In this document: positions 15,816-28,881 of the stretch, piece by piece
How the letters are laid out: each line of letters starts with the position of its first letter
How positions within the stretch are numbered: position 1 is the first letter of the stretch
Source of the DNA: Jongsikchunia kroppenstedtii DSM 45133
GTDB lineage: Bacteria > Actinomycetota > Actinomycetes > Mycobacteriales > Mycobacteriaceae
DNA length: 47,822 nt
NCBI RefSeq assembly: GCF_000380485.1
Contig: NZ_AQYG01000030.1
Location: 1 to 47,822 of the forward strand
Direction of reading: 5' to 3'
The notes under the pieces: model-generated
The model's input: only the letters and a program-made list of their open reading frames with translations
Told to the model about the DNA's origin: nothing
Database searches by the model: none
Made by a program: the position numbers and the translations under genes

Positions 15816-16712
15816 ATGCAACTCGGACTGATCGGCCTGGGCAAGATGGGTGCCAATATGCGCACCCGGCTGCAGCGGGCGGGCCACGAGGTCATCGGCT
15901 TCGATCCACGTCCCGAGGTGAGCGATGTCGCGTCGCTGGCCGACCTCGTCAAGGGCCTCACCGGCCCGCGAGTCGTCTGGATCATGGTGCCGTCCGGCGA
16001 TCCGACCCGCGACACCGTGCGGTCGTTGGCCGAACTGCTGGAGTCGGGCGATCTGGTGATCGACGGCGGCAACTCGAAGTACAGCGACGACCAACCCAAT
16101 GCGGAGCTGTTGTCCGCCAAGGGAATCGGTTATATCGACTGTGGCGTCTCGGGCGGCGTGTGGGGATTGGACAACGGCTACGGTCTGATGGCCGGCGGCA
16201 GTCCCGCCGACATCGACCGAGCCATGCCGATCTTCGATGCCCTCCGGCCGGCGGGCGACCGGGCCGACGGATTCGTGCACGCGGGCCCGGTCGGCGCCGG
16301 CCATTACGCCAAGATGATCCACAACGGCATCGAGTACGGGCTGATGCACGCCTACGGCGAAGGCTACGAACTGTTGTCGGCCGAACCGCTGATCGAAGAC
16401 GTCGAAGGCACGCTGCAGGCGTGGACGCAGGGCACGGTGATCCGGTCCTGGCTGCTGGATCTGCTGGTCGACGCGCTGAAGGAAGATCCCGGATTCTCCC
16501 AGATCTCCGACTACACAACCGATTCCGGTGAAGGCCGCTGGACCGTCGAAGAGGCGATCAAGCATTCGGTGCCGGCCAACGTCATTTCCGCGGCGCTGTT
16601 CGCGCGGTTCGCCTCGCGTCAGGAGGGCGGCTCGCCCGCGCTCAAGGCGGTCTCGGCGTTGCGCAATCAGTTCGGTGGGCACACCATGCGTTCTGCGGAT
16701 GAGTCCGGATAG
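15816..16712 (+). CDS. gnd: 6-phosphogluconate dehydrogenase (decarboxylating, short form)
   Basis: A 298-residue enzyme of the pentose phosphate pathway that converts 6-phosphogluconate to ribulose 5-phosphate and CO2. The nucleotide-binding LGLIGLGKMGANMRTRL motif is N-terminal, with an acidic residue in the FDPRPE region after the second strand that suggests NAD preference. Substrate and catalytic motifs DGGNSKYSDD, GVSGGVWGLDNGYGLMAGG and GHYAKMIHNGIEYG follow. The length of about 300 residues is that of the NAD-type class rather than the 470-residue class. GGGAGGA precedes the ATG. Its place between dnaN and recF is conserved in mycolic-acid actinobacteria; recF follows after 2 bases. 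Confidence 0.93.
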   Translation: MQLGLIGLGKMGANMRTRLQRAGHEVIGFDPRPEVSDVASLADLVKGLTGPRVVWIMVPSGDPTRDTVRSLAELLESGDLVIDGGNSKYSDDQPNAELLSAKGIGYIDCGVSGGVWGLDNGYGLMAGGSPADIDRAMPIFDALRPAGDRADGFVHAGPVGAGHYAKMIHNGIEYGLMHAYGEGYELLSAEPLIEDVEGTLQAWTQGTVIRSWLLDLLVDALKEDPGFSQISDYTTDSGEGRWTVEEAIKHSVPANVISAALFARFASRQEGGSPALKAVSALRNQFGGHTMRSADESG

Positions 16713-16714
16713 CG

Positions 16715-17896
16715 ATGTTCGTCCGGAGTCTGCGGTTGCAGAACTTCCGCTCCTGGTCGTCGGCCGACTTCGAGTTCGGCCCGGGTGTGTCGGTGCTGGT
16801 GGGACGCAACGGATTCGGCAAGACCAACGTCATCGAGGCGCTGTATTACGTCGCGACGTTGCGCTCGCATCGCGTGTCAACCGATGCCCCGCTCATCCGG
16901 ACGACCGCGGAATCCGCGACGATCGCTGCAACGGTGGAGAATTCGGGCCGCGAGCTGACCGTCGAACTGCAACTCACCGCAGGTCGGGCGAACAAGGCCC
17001 TGATCAACGGCGCGCCCCGGCGGCGGCCGCGGGATGTGCTCGGCGTCCTGCGATCGGTGCTGTTCTCGCCCGAGGACCTGCAGCTGGTGCGCGGCGACCC
17101 GGCGGAACGCCGGCGGTACCTGGACGAACTGGCGGCGATGCGCAGTCCGGCGGCCGCGGCGGCGAAGACCGATTACGACCGGGTGCTGCGGCAACGGACC
17201 GCATTGCTGAAGTCGGCGGCGTCGGCGATGCGGCGCGGTGGCGCCGATGCGGAATCGGTGATCAGCACCCTCGATGTCTGGGATGAGCAGCTGGCGCAGT
17301 TCGGCGGCCAGGTGATGGCGGCCCGATTGGACGTCTTGCGAGACGTGGAACCGCATGTGGTGCAGGCATATTCGACCATCGCACCGGACTCGCGGCCGGT
17401 TCGACTGGGATATCGCAGCTCCGGCGAGGACGCGCCGGCACCAACGGCCGACCAGCCGGCGGATGCGCAGGAGCTCGGGCAGTGGTTGTTGTCCGAGCTG
17501 GGTCGAGTGCGCTCGAAGGAGATCGATCGCGGCGTCTGCCTGATCGGGCCACATCGCGACGACGTCGATCTGTGGCTCGGTGCCGAACCGGCCAAGGGAT
17601 TCGCCAGCCACGGGGAGTCGTGGTCGCTGGCATTGGCGTTGCGTCTCGGCTCGGTCGAGCTGATCCGCGCCGACGGCGCCGAGCCGGTTCTCATGCTCGA
17701 CGACGTCTTCGCCGAACTCGATGCGGCCCGACGCGCGGCGCTGGTGGCACATGTTCGTGACGCCGAACAGGTGCTGATCACCGCGGCGGTGGCCGACGAC
17801 ATTCCGGCCGAGCTCGCCGGCAACCGAATCGCCGTCGTCATGAAAGAGATTGACGGACAGCGGATCTCGCAGGTCGACTCGGCGGTGACGGCATGA
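16715..17896 (+). CDS. recF: DNA replication and repair protein RecF
   Basis: A 393-residue SMC-like ATPase that helps load RecA at gapped DNA. It starts with the typical [14 protein letters not shown]. Walker [10 protein letters not shown] is near residues 29-37, the family motif [22 protein letters not shown] near 110-130, the GPHRDD motif near 280, and Walker [14 protein letters not shown] near 325. The gene begins 2 bases after gnd and its stop overlaps the next gene as ATGA, so gnd-recF-dciA is probably one coupled unit. Confidence 0.96.
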   Translation: MFVRSLRLQNFRSWSSADFEFGPGVSVLVGRNGFGKTNVIEALYYVATLRSHRVSTDAPLIRTTAESATIAATVENSGRELTVELQLTAGRANKALINGAPRRRPRDVLGVLRSVLFSPEDLQLVRGDPAERRRYLDELAAMRSPAAAAAKTDYDRVLRQRTALLKSAASAMRRGGADAESVISTLDVWDEQLAQFGGQVMAARLDVLRDVEPHVVQAYSTIAPDSRPVRLGYRSSGEDAPAPTADQPADAQELGQWLLSELGRVRSKEIDRGVCLIGPHRDDVDLWLGAEPAKGFASHGESWSLALALRLGSVELIRADGAEPVLMLDDVFAELDAARRAALVAHVRDAEQVLITAAVADDIPAELAGNRIAVVMKEIDGQRISQVDSAVTA

Positions 17897-18432
17897 CCGA
17901 CGACGAACCGGCCGAACCGACCGGCTACGAATTGGCCCGCAAGGCCCTCGAGGACGCCCGGGCGGCGGCCCGGGCCGCCGGCAAATCGGTCGGTCAGGGC
18001 CGGTCGTCGGCGCGCAAGACGTCGGGCGGCTCGCGGCGGTCGGCCCGGCGCGGATGGAGCGGTCCGCGGCCCGACGCCAACGATCCGCAGCCGCTCGGCC
18101 GGCTCGCTGGACAGATTGCTCGGAGCCGCGGGTGGGGCGATCGGATCAGTGAGGGGTCGATCTTCGGTTCCTGGGACACGGTCGTCGGACCCGATGTCGC
18201 GGGCCACGCCCGCCCGACCGTCCTGCGCGACGGTGTTCTGCATATCCAGGCGGAGTCGACCGCGTGGGCGACCCAGCTGCGGCTGATGCAGCAGCAGATC
18301 CTCGGCAAGATCGCCGCGGCCGTGGGGAACGGGGTGGTCACGAGCCTGCGGATCACCGGTCCGCGAGCCCCGTCCTGGCGAAAAGGGGAGTTTCACGTCC
18401 GCGGGCGCGGGCCCCGGGACACCTACGGCTGA
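17893..18432 (+). CDS. dciA: DciA-family helicase-loading protein (DUF721)
   Basis: A 179-residue protein. The N-terminal 75 residues are charged, Ala/Arg-rich and probably disordered. The C-terminal DUF721 domain (about 75-170) contains the conserved Trp motif [18 protein letters not shown] and the [17 protein letters not shown] segment. DciA is the ancestral loader or partner of the DnaB replicative helicase; the M. tuberculosis orthologue is Rv0004. Its start overlaps the recF stop by ATGA. The following 234-base gap contains the gyrB promoter region. Confidence 0.92.
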   Translation: MTDDEPAEPTGYELARKALEDARAAARAAGKSVGQGRSSARKTSGGSRRSARRGWSGPRPDANDPQPLGRLAGQIARSRGWGDRISEGSIFGSWDTVVGPDVAGHARPTVLRDGVLHIQAESTAWATQLRLMQQQILGKIAAAVGNGVVTSLRITGPRAPSWRKGEFHVRGRGPRDTYG

Positions 18433-18515
18433 CCCGCCAGGACCGGGCCCGGACGGGGGACGCTCATCTCTCGCAGAAGCTCGAATTAGCCGCGCACCGT
18501 CGTCGCGTGTCAGTT

Positions 18516-18535
18516 TGGCGGAAAAAAATCCGCCA
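18516..18535. repeat. Inverted repeat with A-rich loop upstream of gyrB
   Basis: TGGCGGA (18516-18522) and TCCGCCA (18529-18535) flank six A residues. It lies 84 bases after dciA and could act as its terminator, although there is no U-tract, or as a regulatory site upstream of the gyrB promoter. Confidence 0.5.
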
Positions 18536-18584
18536 GAGCGCGTGTTAGACGGCTAGGCGACCCCACTCTGTGTGAGCCAACCAG

Positions 18585-20793
<2,209 letters not shown>

Positions 20794-20879
20794 GCGTCCT
20801 GCTCTCAACCCCAGTCCACCAACGACTTTCGCCGCCCGCCTGAGACATCGGCACCAGCGGCAGATCCGAAGAGGAGATC

Positions 20880-23405
<2,526 letters not shown>

Positions 23406-23426
23406 GCTGGGCGATCGAAGGCCGAG

Positions 23427-23449
23427 CGCCGTACCGTGCCGGTACGGCG
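23427..23449. repeat. 10-bp hairpin between gyrA and the DUF3566 gene
   Basis: CGCCGTACCG (23427-23436) and CGGTACGGCG (23440-23449) are perfect complements with a 3-base loop. There is no U-tract, and the next gene starts 22 bases later, so it may set the ratio of gyrA to downstream expression, mark a processing site, or act as an I-shaped terminator. Confidence 0.65.
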
Positions 23450-23471
23450 AGCCCCCGGAGTGAAGGATGAC

Positions 23472-24368
23472 GTGTTGAGCACCAACAAGCCCGACGACCA
23501 GCCGTCCGGCAAGCCCGCCAACAAACCCGCGGGCGGCGACAGGCCGCGCGCGTCGGCAGGCGAGGTGGCGGCGGCTGCCGCGGCGGCGGCCGGGGGTGCG
23601 GCGAAGACCGGCACCGGACCCGGCGGCGTTCCGCCGTGGCAGCGGGGTACCGGGAAGCCCGGCGAGCGGCCGGCGCCGCCCGCGACGGGTGATCGGCCGC
23701 AACAGGCGTCGGCACTCGATCGCACCCCGCCCGCGGCGGTGGATGCCAAGAAATCTGCGGCCGCGCAGCCGCCGAAGACCTCGCCCGAAGAGCCGGCCGG
23801 CGGTAACCGCCCGCGGACGATGATCACCGGCACTGCGATCCCGGATTCGTTGCGGGACAAGCCGACTGCGTCCGCGCCGAAGGCGGCCGCGGGTGGCGCC
23901 GCGGCGGCGACCGAGGTGCTCGATGCGAAGAGTGCGCCCGCGCCGGCCGAGGCCGAGGGCCCCAAGCGGGTCGGCGCGGTCACCGATCGCGTGCCCACCA
24001 ACGGGCGCGCTCCGCTGCGCGCAGCAGTGCAGATCCGCCGGATCGATCCGTGGGCGACCCTGAAGATCACCGCGGTCGTGTCGATCGTCGGCTTCTTCGT
24101 CTGGATGGTCGCGGTCGCGGTGCTGTATCTGATCATGGACGGTATGGGCGTCTGGGGATCGCTGAACGATTCGCTCGGCAGCATCACCACCAGTGACTCC
24201 TCGAGCGATACGACCATCGGCGCGGGAACGGTGTTCGGTTTCGCGGCGCTGATCGGCGCGGTGAGCGCGGTGCTGGTGACCGCGCTGGCCGCCGTCGGGT
24301 CGATCATCTACAACATCTGCGCAGACCTGGTCGGGGGCATCGAGATCACCCTTGCCGACCGCGATTGA
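23472..24368 (+). CDS. DUF3566 transmembrane protein (Rv0007-like)
   Basis: A 298-residue protein. The first 190 residues are a disordered Ala/Pro/Lys-rich cytoplasmic tail, followed by a conserved C-terminal domain of about 115 residues. That domain opens with VQIRRIDPWATLK and contains two membrane helices (starting LKITAVVSIVGFFVW and VFGFAALIGAVSAVL) and the terminal GGIEITLADRD. The C-terminal part closely matches M. tuberculosis Rv0007, always next to gyrA and of unknown exact function. The start is uncertain: GTG 23472 has GAAGGA 4 bases upstream; GTG 23460 and ATG 23436 are in frame. The tail differs in length and composition among relatives. Confidence 0.85.
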   Translation: MLSTNKPDDQPSGKPANKPAGGDRPRASAGEVAAAAAAAAGGAAKTGTGPGGVPPWQRGTGKPGERPAPPATGDRPQQASALDRTPPAAVDAKKSAAAQPPKTSPEEPAGGNRPRTMITGTAIPDSLRDKPTASAPKAAAGGAAAATEVLDAKSAPAPAEAEGPKRVGAVTDRVPTNGRAPLRAAVQIRRIDPWATLKITAVVSIVGFFVWMVAVAVLYLIMDGMGVWGSLNDSLGSITTSDSSSDTTIGAGTVFGFAALIGAVSAVLVTALAAVGSIIYNICADLVGGIEITLADRD

Positions 24369-24401
24369 CGGCGTTCGAAAGAACCGCGCTGACGACGCGT
24401 T

Positions 24402-24431
24402 TTGGTTGATTCGCGGTCGCTCCGGTAGCCT
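24402..24431 (+). promoter_or_regulatory. Promoter candidate for tRNA-Ile/tRNA-Ala
   Basis: TTGGTT (24402-24407) and TAGCCT (24426-24431) are spaced by 18 bases, ending 15 bases before the tRNA-Ile gene. This is a plausible SigA-type promoter for the two tRNAs. Confidence 0.4.
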
Positions 24432-24446
24432 TTCATCTCGGTTCAC

Positions 24447-24523
24447 GGGCCTATAGCTCAGGCGGTTAGAGCGCTTCGCTGATAACGAAGAGGTCGGAGG
24501 TTCAAGTCCTCCTAGGCCCACCA
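24447..24523 (+). tRNA. ileT: tRNA-Ile (anticodon GAT)
   Basis: The acceptor arms GGGCCTA and TAGGCCC pair fully. The anticodon stem CTTCG/CGAAG encloses the loop CTGATAA with anticodon GAT. The T-arm has GTTCAAGTC, and CCA is encoded at 24521-24523. The position after gyrA and the DUF3566 gene matches ileT in mycobacteria. Confidence 0.97.
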
Positions 24524-24555
24524 TCAGAACCCAGTCGACCAGCAGGCCGGCGTCC

Positions 24556-24628
24556 GGGGCCTTAGCTCAGTTGGTAGAGCGCCGCCTTTGCAAGGCGGAT
24601 GTCAGGAGTTCGAATCTCCTAGGCTCCA
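24556..24628 (+). tRNA. alaT: tRNA-Ala (anticodon TGC)
   Basis: The acceptor arms GGGGCCT and AGGCTCC pair with one G-U. The stem CCGCC/GGCGG encloses the loop TTTGCAA with anticodon TGC. The T-loop is GTTCGAATC. CCA is not encoded after the discriminator A at 24628. It follows tRNA-Ile by 32 bases. Confidence 0.97.
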
Positions 24629-24689
24629 CAGAGATCGATAATGCCCGAGCCGCCACCCGCGCCCCATGCGCTGTGGTAGTCCTGGTCGG

Positions 24690-25334
24690 ATGACGACGAA
24701 AAGGGTCATTTCCGCCATCGCGGCCGCCGCCGCTGTTCTGATTCCCCTCGCCGCCTGCAGCGACGACAGCTCGAGCAGCAGTTCCTCTTCCACCTCTTCC
24801 GTGACGTCCTCGGCTGCGGCATCGTCGTCGGCCACCCAGACGCCTTCCCAGATCCTCTCGTCGACCTCCTGGGAGACCACCGGTGCCGTCGACAACGCCG
24901 GCAAGAGGCGCGCCCTGAGCGATCCGGATGTCAAGACCTACGTCGGCTACGCCTACTTCGATGCCGACGGCACCTTCGCGATGTACAACCTGGACGACAC
25001 CCCGAAGATGCAGGGGGACTGGAAGCTGACGCCGGACGGCAAGACCCGCATCATCACGGCCAAGGACGAGAACGGGAAGGTGCGGTTCACCCGCAGCTCG
25101 CCGATCGAGACGCTGACGCCCCTGGAGTTCACCTATCGGACCTACCCGGTGCAGAACAACCAGTCGATCTACATCGACATCGTCCACACGCCGACGACCC
25201 ACAAGGCGCCGATCGCGTCCAGCCCGGCACCCTCGTCGAGCGGATCGAACTCCGGATCGATGGCGCCGAGCTCGATGCCATCACGTCCGATGTCGTCGCA
25301 TCCGACGACCCCGATCGCGCCCGGGAGCCGGTAG
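24690..25334 (+). CDS. Secreted lipoprotein (DUF4822-like)
   Basis: A 214-residue protein with a lipoprotein signal peptide: KR near the start, a hydrophobic Ala/Val/Leu core and a lipobox LAAC with the lipidated Cys near residue 23. A Ser-rich linker follows, then a domain of about 120 residues starting ILSSTSWETTGAVDNAG and containing YVGYAYFDADGTFAMYNLDD. This resembles the DUF4822 lipoprotein domain (recognised from memory). The tail is again Ser/Pro-rich. The ATG at 24690 places the signal peptide at the N-terminus; no strong ribosome-binding site is visible. It follows the tRNAs directly and is convergent with the next gene. The function is unknown; it is probably anchored outside the membrane. 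Confidence 0.75.
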   Translation: MTTKRVISAIAAAAAVLIPLAACSDDSSSSSSSSTSSVTSSAAASSSATQTPSQILSSTSWETTGAVDNAGKRRALSDPDVKTYVGYAYFDADGTFAMYNLDDTPKMQGDWKLTPDGKTRIITAKDENGKVRFTRSSPIETLTPLEFTYRTYPVQNNQSIYIDIVHTPTTHKAPIASSPAPSSSGSNSGSMAPSSMPSRPMSSHPTTPIAPGSR

Positions 25335-25364
25335 CCCTCGGCCGATCAGCCGGGTCGGGCAGGA

Positions 25365-26111
25365 TCAGCTGCCGCGGGCGACGATCCAGGTGTAGCCGAT
25401 CAGGGCCAGAATCTCGGCGGCGAGACCGATGTAGCCGACCCACAGGGCCGCCACGGCCAGCGAATCGCCGTGCTCGCGGGTCTCACGAATCTGCCGGCGG
25501 GCCACATGGCCGCAGATCACGCCGGCGATGGCGGTGACGAACAGCATCGAGAACACGATGGCGGCGATGGCCAGTCGGTTGGTGTAGTTGGGCGCCGGGG
25601 TGGCACTCATGGCGGAATCCTGGGGCTTCGAGGTGGCAGCGGGACGAGGGGGCGGGGCCGTCTTCGGATCGACCGCGGTACCGGTCACGACGGGCGGCTT
25701 GGGCGGCGGTGGCGTACCGACCGGGCCGGCGGGCCGCGCGGCCGGGCGGGGGTTGACCGGTGGTGCACCGGGCGGCGGATTGCCCGGCGGCGGCACCTGC
25801 GAATACGCGCGCGCGCCGACCGCGGAATCGAGTCCCTGCTCGCCGATGCCGGCCGCGGGGCCGTTGAGTACAGGGTCGCGCTGGACCGGGGGCTTGTTCG
25901 GGGGGCCGGCGGGGCGCTGCGGGGGCGGCGGGTTCCCAGGACCCGCTCCACCGGGCCCGAATTTCGCCGGACCGTTGCCGGCCGGCGGGGGTGCGACGGG
26001 CCGCTGGCCGCGGGGTGGCGGGGTCGGACGTCCGCCGGCGGCCGGGGGGTTCGGCCGCCGCGGAGGCTGCGACGGGGGCCCGGCCGGGCGATTGCTATCT
26101 GGTCCGCTCAC
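25365..26111 (-). CDS. Proline-rich membrane protein with DUF4190 domain
   Basis: A 248-residue protein. The first 165 residues are a Pro/Gly/Arg-rich, low-complexity segment, probably disordered and cytoplasmic. The C-terminal DUF4190-type domain has two membrane helices: NRLAIAAIVFSMLFVTAIAG followed by the hallmark GVICGHVARRQIRETRE, then the second helix LAVAALWVGYIGLAAEILAL. The GTG at 26111 has no clear Shine-Dalgarno sequence, so the start is tentative. It lies 48 bases after the small minus-strand gene, probably in one unit with it. The role is unknown; Pro-rich tails with such domains are common in cell-envelope proteins of this group. Confidence 0.8.
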   Translation of the reverse strand: MSGPDSNRPAGPPSQPPRRPNPPAAGGRPTPPPRGQRPVAPPPAGNGPAKFGPGGAGPGNPPPPQRPAGPPNKPPVQRDPVLNGPAAGIGEQGLDSAVGARAYSQVPPPGNPPPGAPPVNPRPAARPAGPVGTPPPPKPPVVTGTAVDPKTAPPPRPAATSKPQDSAMSATPAPNYTNRLAIAAIVFSMLFVTAIAGVICGHVARRQIRETREHGDSLAVAALWVGYIGLAAEILALIGYTWIVARGS

Positions 26112-26159
26112 GGTTTACAAGGTACCGGTCGGATGCGGGCGGTGGTGCCCAGTGGCTGG

Positions 26160-26354
26160 TCAGTCGCCGGCCGAGGGCACGTCAGCGACGTGCGGTGGCT
26201 CCGGAGCGACCGCGGGAGTCGCGCCGCGGGCACGCCGGGCGGCCAGGTATCCGAGGGCGCCGACGGCCACCAGACCCCCGCTGAGCACCAGGGCCTTCAG
26301 GGGCGAACGCCGGGAGCGCCCGGTCGAGGTCGTGGCGGACGTGGGGGCGGCCAT
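26160..26354 (-). CDS. Small single-pass membrane protein
   Basis: A 64-residue protein with a Ser/Thr/Arg-rich N-terminus (TGRSRRSPLK), one hydrophobic helix (ALVLSGGLVAVGALGYLAA), a basic RRARG flank and a Pro/Val-rich tail. The ATG at 26354 has a strong AAGGAG upstream, which supports it as a real gene; the longer frame to 26405 is not needed. It is divergent from ppiA and upstream of the DUF4190 gene on the same strand. I do not recognise the family. Confidence 0.65.
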   Translation of the reverse strand: MAAPTSATTSTGRSRRSPLKALVLSGGLVAVGALGYLAARRARGATPAVAPEPPHVADVPSAGD

Positions 26355-26506
26355 GAATGCTCCTTGCAGGAAGATGACGGGTCGGCGGTGCCTACACCTT
26401 GCCACGATCGCCCGTTATGGGCATGACGCGCGTCGGGATGCCGTGCCAGTGGGTGTTGGTGGCGGATCGCTACGGGTGCCGGTCGGCGCATGGCACGATG
26501 GAGCGC

Positions 26507-27037
<531 letters not shown>

Positions 27038-27041
27038 CGAC

Positions 27042-27920
27042 TTGACCCACCCAGCAGACCGCGCGACCGGTCCCGGTGGCGCGGTCTGCCGGTGGCACCC
27101 GGACCGGCCGACACTGTTGGCCTGCTCGCGCTGCGGAACCCCGGCCTGTCCGGACTGTCTGAGTCCGGCGCCGGTCGGTCAGTTGTGTCGTAACTGCGTC
27201 GGCGCCGCGGCCCGGCAGACGCCGCGGGTCCGGCAGGTCGGTGCCACCACCCCGTACGCCACGTACACGCTGATCGCGATCAATGTCGTGGTGTACATCG
27301 TCGCGGCGCTGCAGGCGCACACCTCGGCGCTCACCGCGCTCAACAGCCGGATCCTGTGGAACGGCGGCCTCTTCGAACCGAAGGTCGCCGACGGCGAGTA
27401 CTACCGGCTGATCACGTCGGGCTTCCTGCATTTGTCGGTCTGGCATATCGCGGCCAATATGATCGCGCTGCTGCTGATCGGCGCGCAGCTCGAAAAGTTC
27501 ATGGGCACAGCACGATTCACCGGTGTCTATTTCATCTCGATGCTCGGCGGCGCCGCGGCCGTGCTCGCGCTGGGCGATGTGAACACGCTGACCGCCGGCG
27601 CGTCGGGGGCCATCTACGGGCTGCTGGGCGCGCTGCTGGTGATCGTGGTGCGTGGCGGTCAGCCGCCGACGCAGATCGTGGTGATCATCGCGCTGAACCT
27701 CTTCATCACCCTGGCGGTGCCGGGCATCTCCCTGTGGGATCACCTCGGCGGGCTGGTGTTCGGCACGCTCACGATGGCGGCCATCGTCTATCTGCCGCGG
27801 TTGGTGCCGGATGGTCGGTCCGGTCGGGCGGCATTGATCAACCGGCTGACGTGGGTGACCCTCGGCGGCCTGGTCGTCGTGACCGCGCTGCTGGGCGTGG
27901 CGGCGGCACTCGGGCGCTGA
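27042..27920 (+). CDS. Rhomboid-family intramembrane serine protease with zinc-finger-like N-terminus
   Basis: A 292-residue protein. Residues 16-53 carry a Cys/His cluster (CRWHPDRPTLLACSRC, then CPDC and CRNC) like a B-box zinc site, facing the cytoplasm. The six-helix rhomboid core follows with H135 and N139 (HIAAN), the catalytic Ser188 in GASGAIYGL and the catalytic His234 in WDHLGG, which is the full Ser-His dyad. It would cleave transmembrane substrates. The gene starts at TTG 27042, 4 bases after ppiA; no other start lies before the zinc motif. It resembles M. tuberculosis Rv0110 rather than an origin-linked gene. Confidence 0.88.
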   Translation: MTHPADRATGPGGAVCRWHPDRPTLLACSRCGTPACPDCLSPAPVGQLCRNCVGAAARQTPRVRQVGATTPYATYTLIAINVVVYIVAALQAHTSALTALNSRILWNGGLFEPKVADGEYYRLITSGFLHLSVWHIAANMIALLLIGAQLEKFMGTARFTGVYFISMLGGAAAVLALGDVNTLTAGASGAIYGLLGALLVIVVRGGQPPTQIVVIIALNLFITLAVPGISLWDHLGGLVFGTLTMAAIVYLPRLVPDGRSGRAALINRLTWVTLGGLVVVTALLGVAAALGR

Positions 27921-27932
27921 TCCCCAGCCGGG

Positions 27933-28394
27933 TCAGTCGCGCGGCGCGTCGACCCGCAGACCGGCGTGGCGCAGGGCGTCGGCCACATCTGCGGGCGCGG
28001 TGCCCAGATCCCAGCGGCCGAACACCACCAGTCGGGTATCGGCGCCGGATGAACCGGCATCGGGTCGGGTGAATTCGAGTTCGAGATGGGCGACCTTCCG
28101 CCCGAACCTCGGGAACTTCACGATGCGGATCCGCACGATCTCGTCGCGCCGGTAGCTGCTGGCCCCGGCGATCGTGCGGACGCGCAGTCCGTCGTCGACG
28201 ATGGCCAGTCGCGGCCGCGAGATCAGGGATCCGGCGCCGAATGCGGCCAGGGCGCCGCCGCCGCACAGCAGCAGCACCAGGCCGGCGAGGTCACCGCTGA
28301 GAATGCCGGCGATGATCAGGGCGATACCGCCGATGAGCATGCCCCACGCCGCGGGCTTCGGGGTGGCCCAGGAGGTCTGTTGAGAGTTATCCAC
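27933..28394 (-). CDS. Membrane-anchored PH-like domain protein (Rv0010c-type)
   Basis: A 153-residue protein with two adjacent hydrophobic segments (WGMLIGGIALIIAGI and LAGLVLLLCGGGALAAFGAG) and a C-terminal bacterial PH-like domain (RPRLAIVDDGLRVRTIAG to WDLGTAPADVADALRHAGL). The C-terminal RWDLGT motif and overall order match M. tuberculosis Rv0010c. The GTG at 28394 gives VDNSQQTSWA, close to the MQQTAWA start of that homologue; an ATG at 28427 is in frame. The start codon overlaps a perfect DnaA box. It is convergent with the rhomboid gene and 70 bases downstream of crgA. Confidence 0.8.
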   Translation of the reverse strand: MDNSQQTSWATPKPAAWGMLIGGIALIIAGILSGDLAGLVLLLCGGGALAAFGAGSLISRPRLAIVDDGLRVRTIAGASSYRRDEIVRIRIVKFPRFGRKVAHLELEFTRPDAGSSGADTRLVVFGRWDLGTAPADVADALRHAGLRVDAPRD

Positions 28395-28418
28395 AGGACT
28401 TATCCCCAGTGGGGATGA
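28387..28418. promoter_or_regulatory. DnaA-box cluster distant from oriC
   Basis: TTATCCACA (28387-28395, perfect), TTATCCCCA (28400-28408) and TGGGGATGA (28410-28418, reverse of TCATCCCCA) lie within 32 bases at the start of the PH-domain gene and downstream of crgA, 14 kb from oriC. Confidence 0.55.
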
Positions 28419-28464
28419 ATTACACACATGTTCTTACGAGGCTGTGAGTATGTGAATCCGCAGG

Positions 28465-28755
28465 TCAGCGCCACCGCATGGTCATCAGGAGGCCGGCGAC
28501 CATGAACCCGAAGCCGATCAGGAAGTTCCAGGAGCCGAGGGCGTACATCCAATGCAGGACCTTGCCGTCGGCGCCGAGGCTCGACGGGGTGGCGACGAGA
28601 TAGAACACGATCAGCCACAGCAGCCCGAACAGCATCAGGCCGAGCATGAGCGCCACGTACCAGGTGCTCGACGGGCCGACCTTGACCTTCACCGGCGTGC
28701 GATTGGCCGTGTTGATCGTGTAGTCGGTCTTCTTCCGGACTTTTGACTTGGGCAT
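28465..28755 (-). CDS. crgA: Cell division protein CrgA
   Basis: A 96-residue two-helix membrane protein of the septal divisome that recruits FtsI/PbpB and FtsQ-type partners in actinobacteria. The MPKSKVRKK start, a short cytoplasmic segment, the first helix ([23 protein letters not shown]), the loop [10 protein letters not shown] and the second helix ([21 protein letters not shown]) match the family. The ATG at 28755 follows AGGAAG. It is divergent from pabA; in M. tuberculosis a DUF881 gene (Rv0012) lies between them and is absent here. A 12-bp palindrome lies in its upstream region. Confidence 0.96.
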   Translation of the reverse strand: MPKSKVRKKTDYTINTANRTPVKVKVGPSSTWYVALMLGLMLFGLLWLIVFYLVATPSSLGADGKVLHWMYALGSWNFLIGFGFMVAGLLMTMRWR

Positions 28756-28793
28756 GACTTCCTAGCGGTAGACCCCGCCGCAGAGCGGCAGTT

Positions 28794-28805
28794 CTGTAAA
28801 TACAG
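28794..28805. promoter_or_regulatory. 12-bp palindrome upstream of crgA
   Basis: CTGTA (28794-28798), AA, TACAG (28801-28805) is a perfect inverted repeat. On the minus strand a possible promoter (TTGTGC, 18 bases, TGTATT) overlaps it, so it may be an operator for crgA. Confidence 0.35.
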
Positions 28806-28881
28806 TTCAGTACAAAAGTAACGCACAAGCTCGGTCGATATGGAATCGATCGACCGCAGGACCGATGAGTACGCTGGTCGG

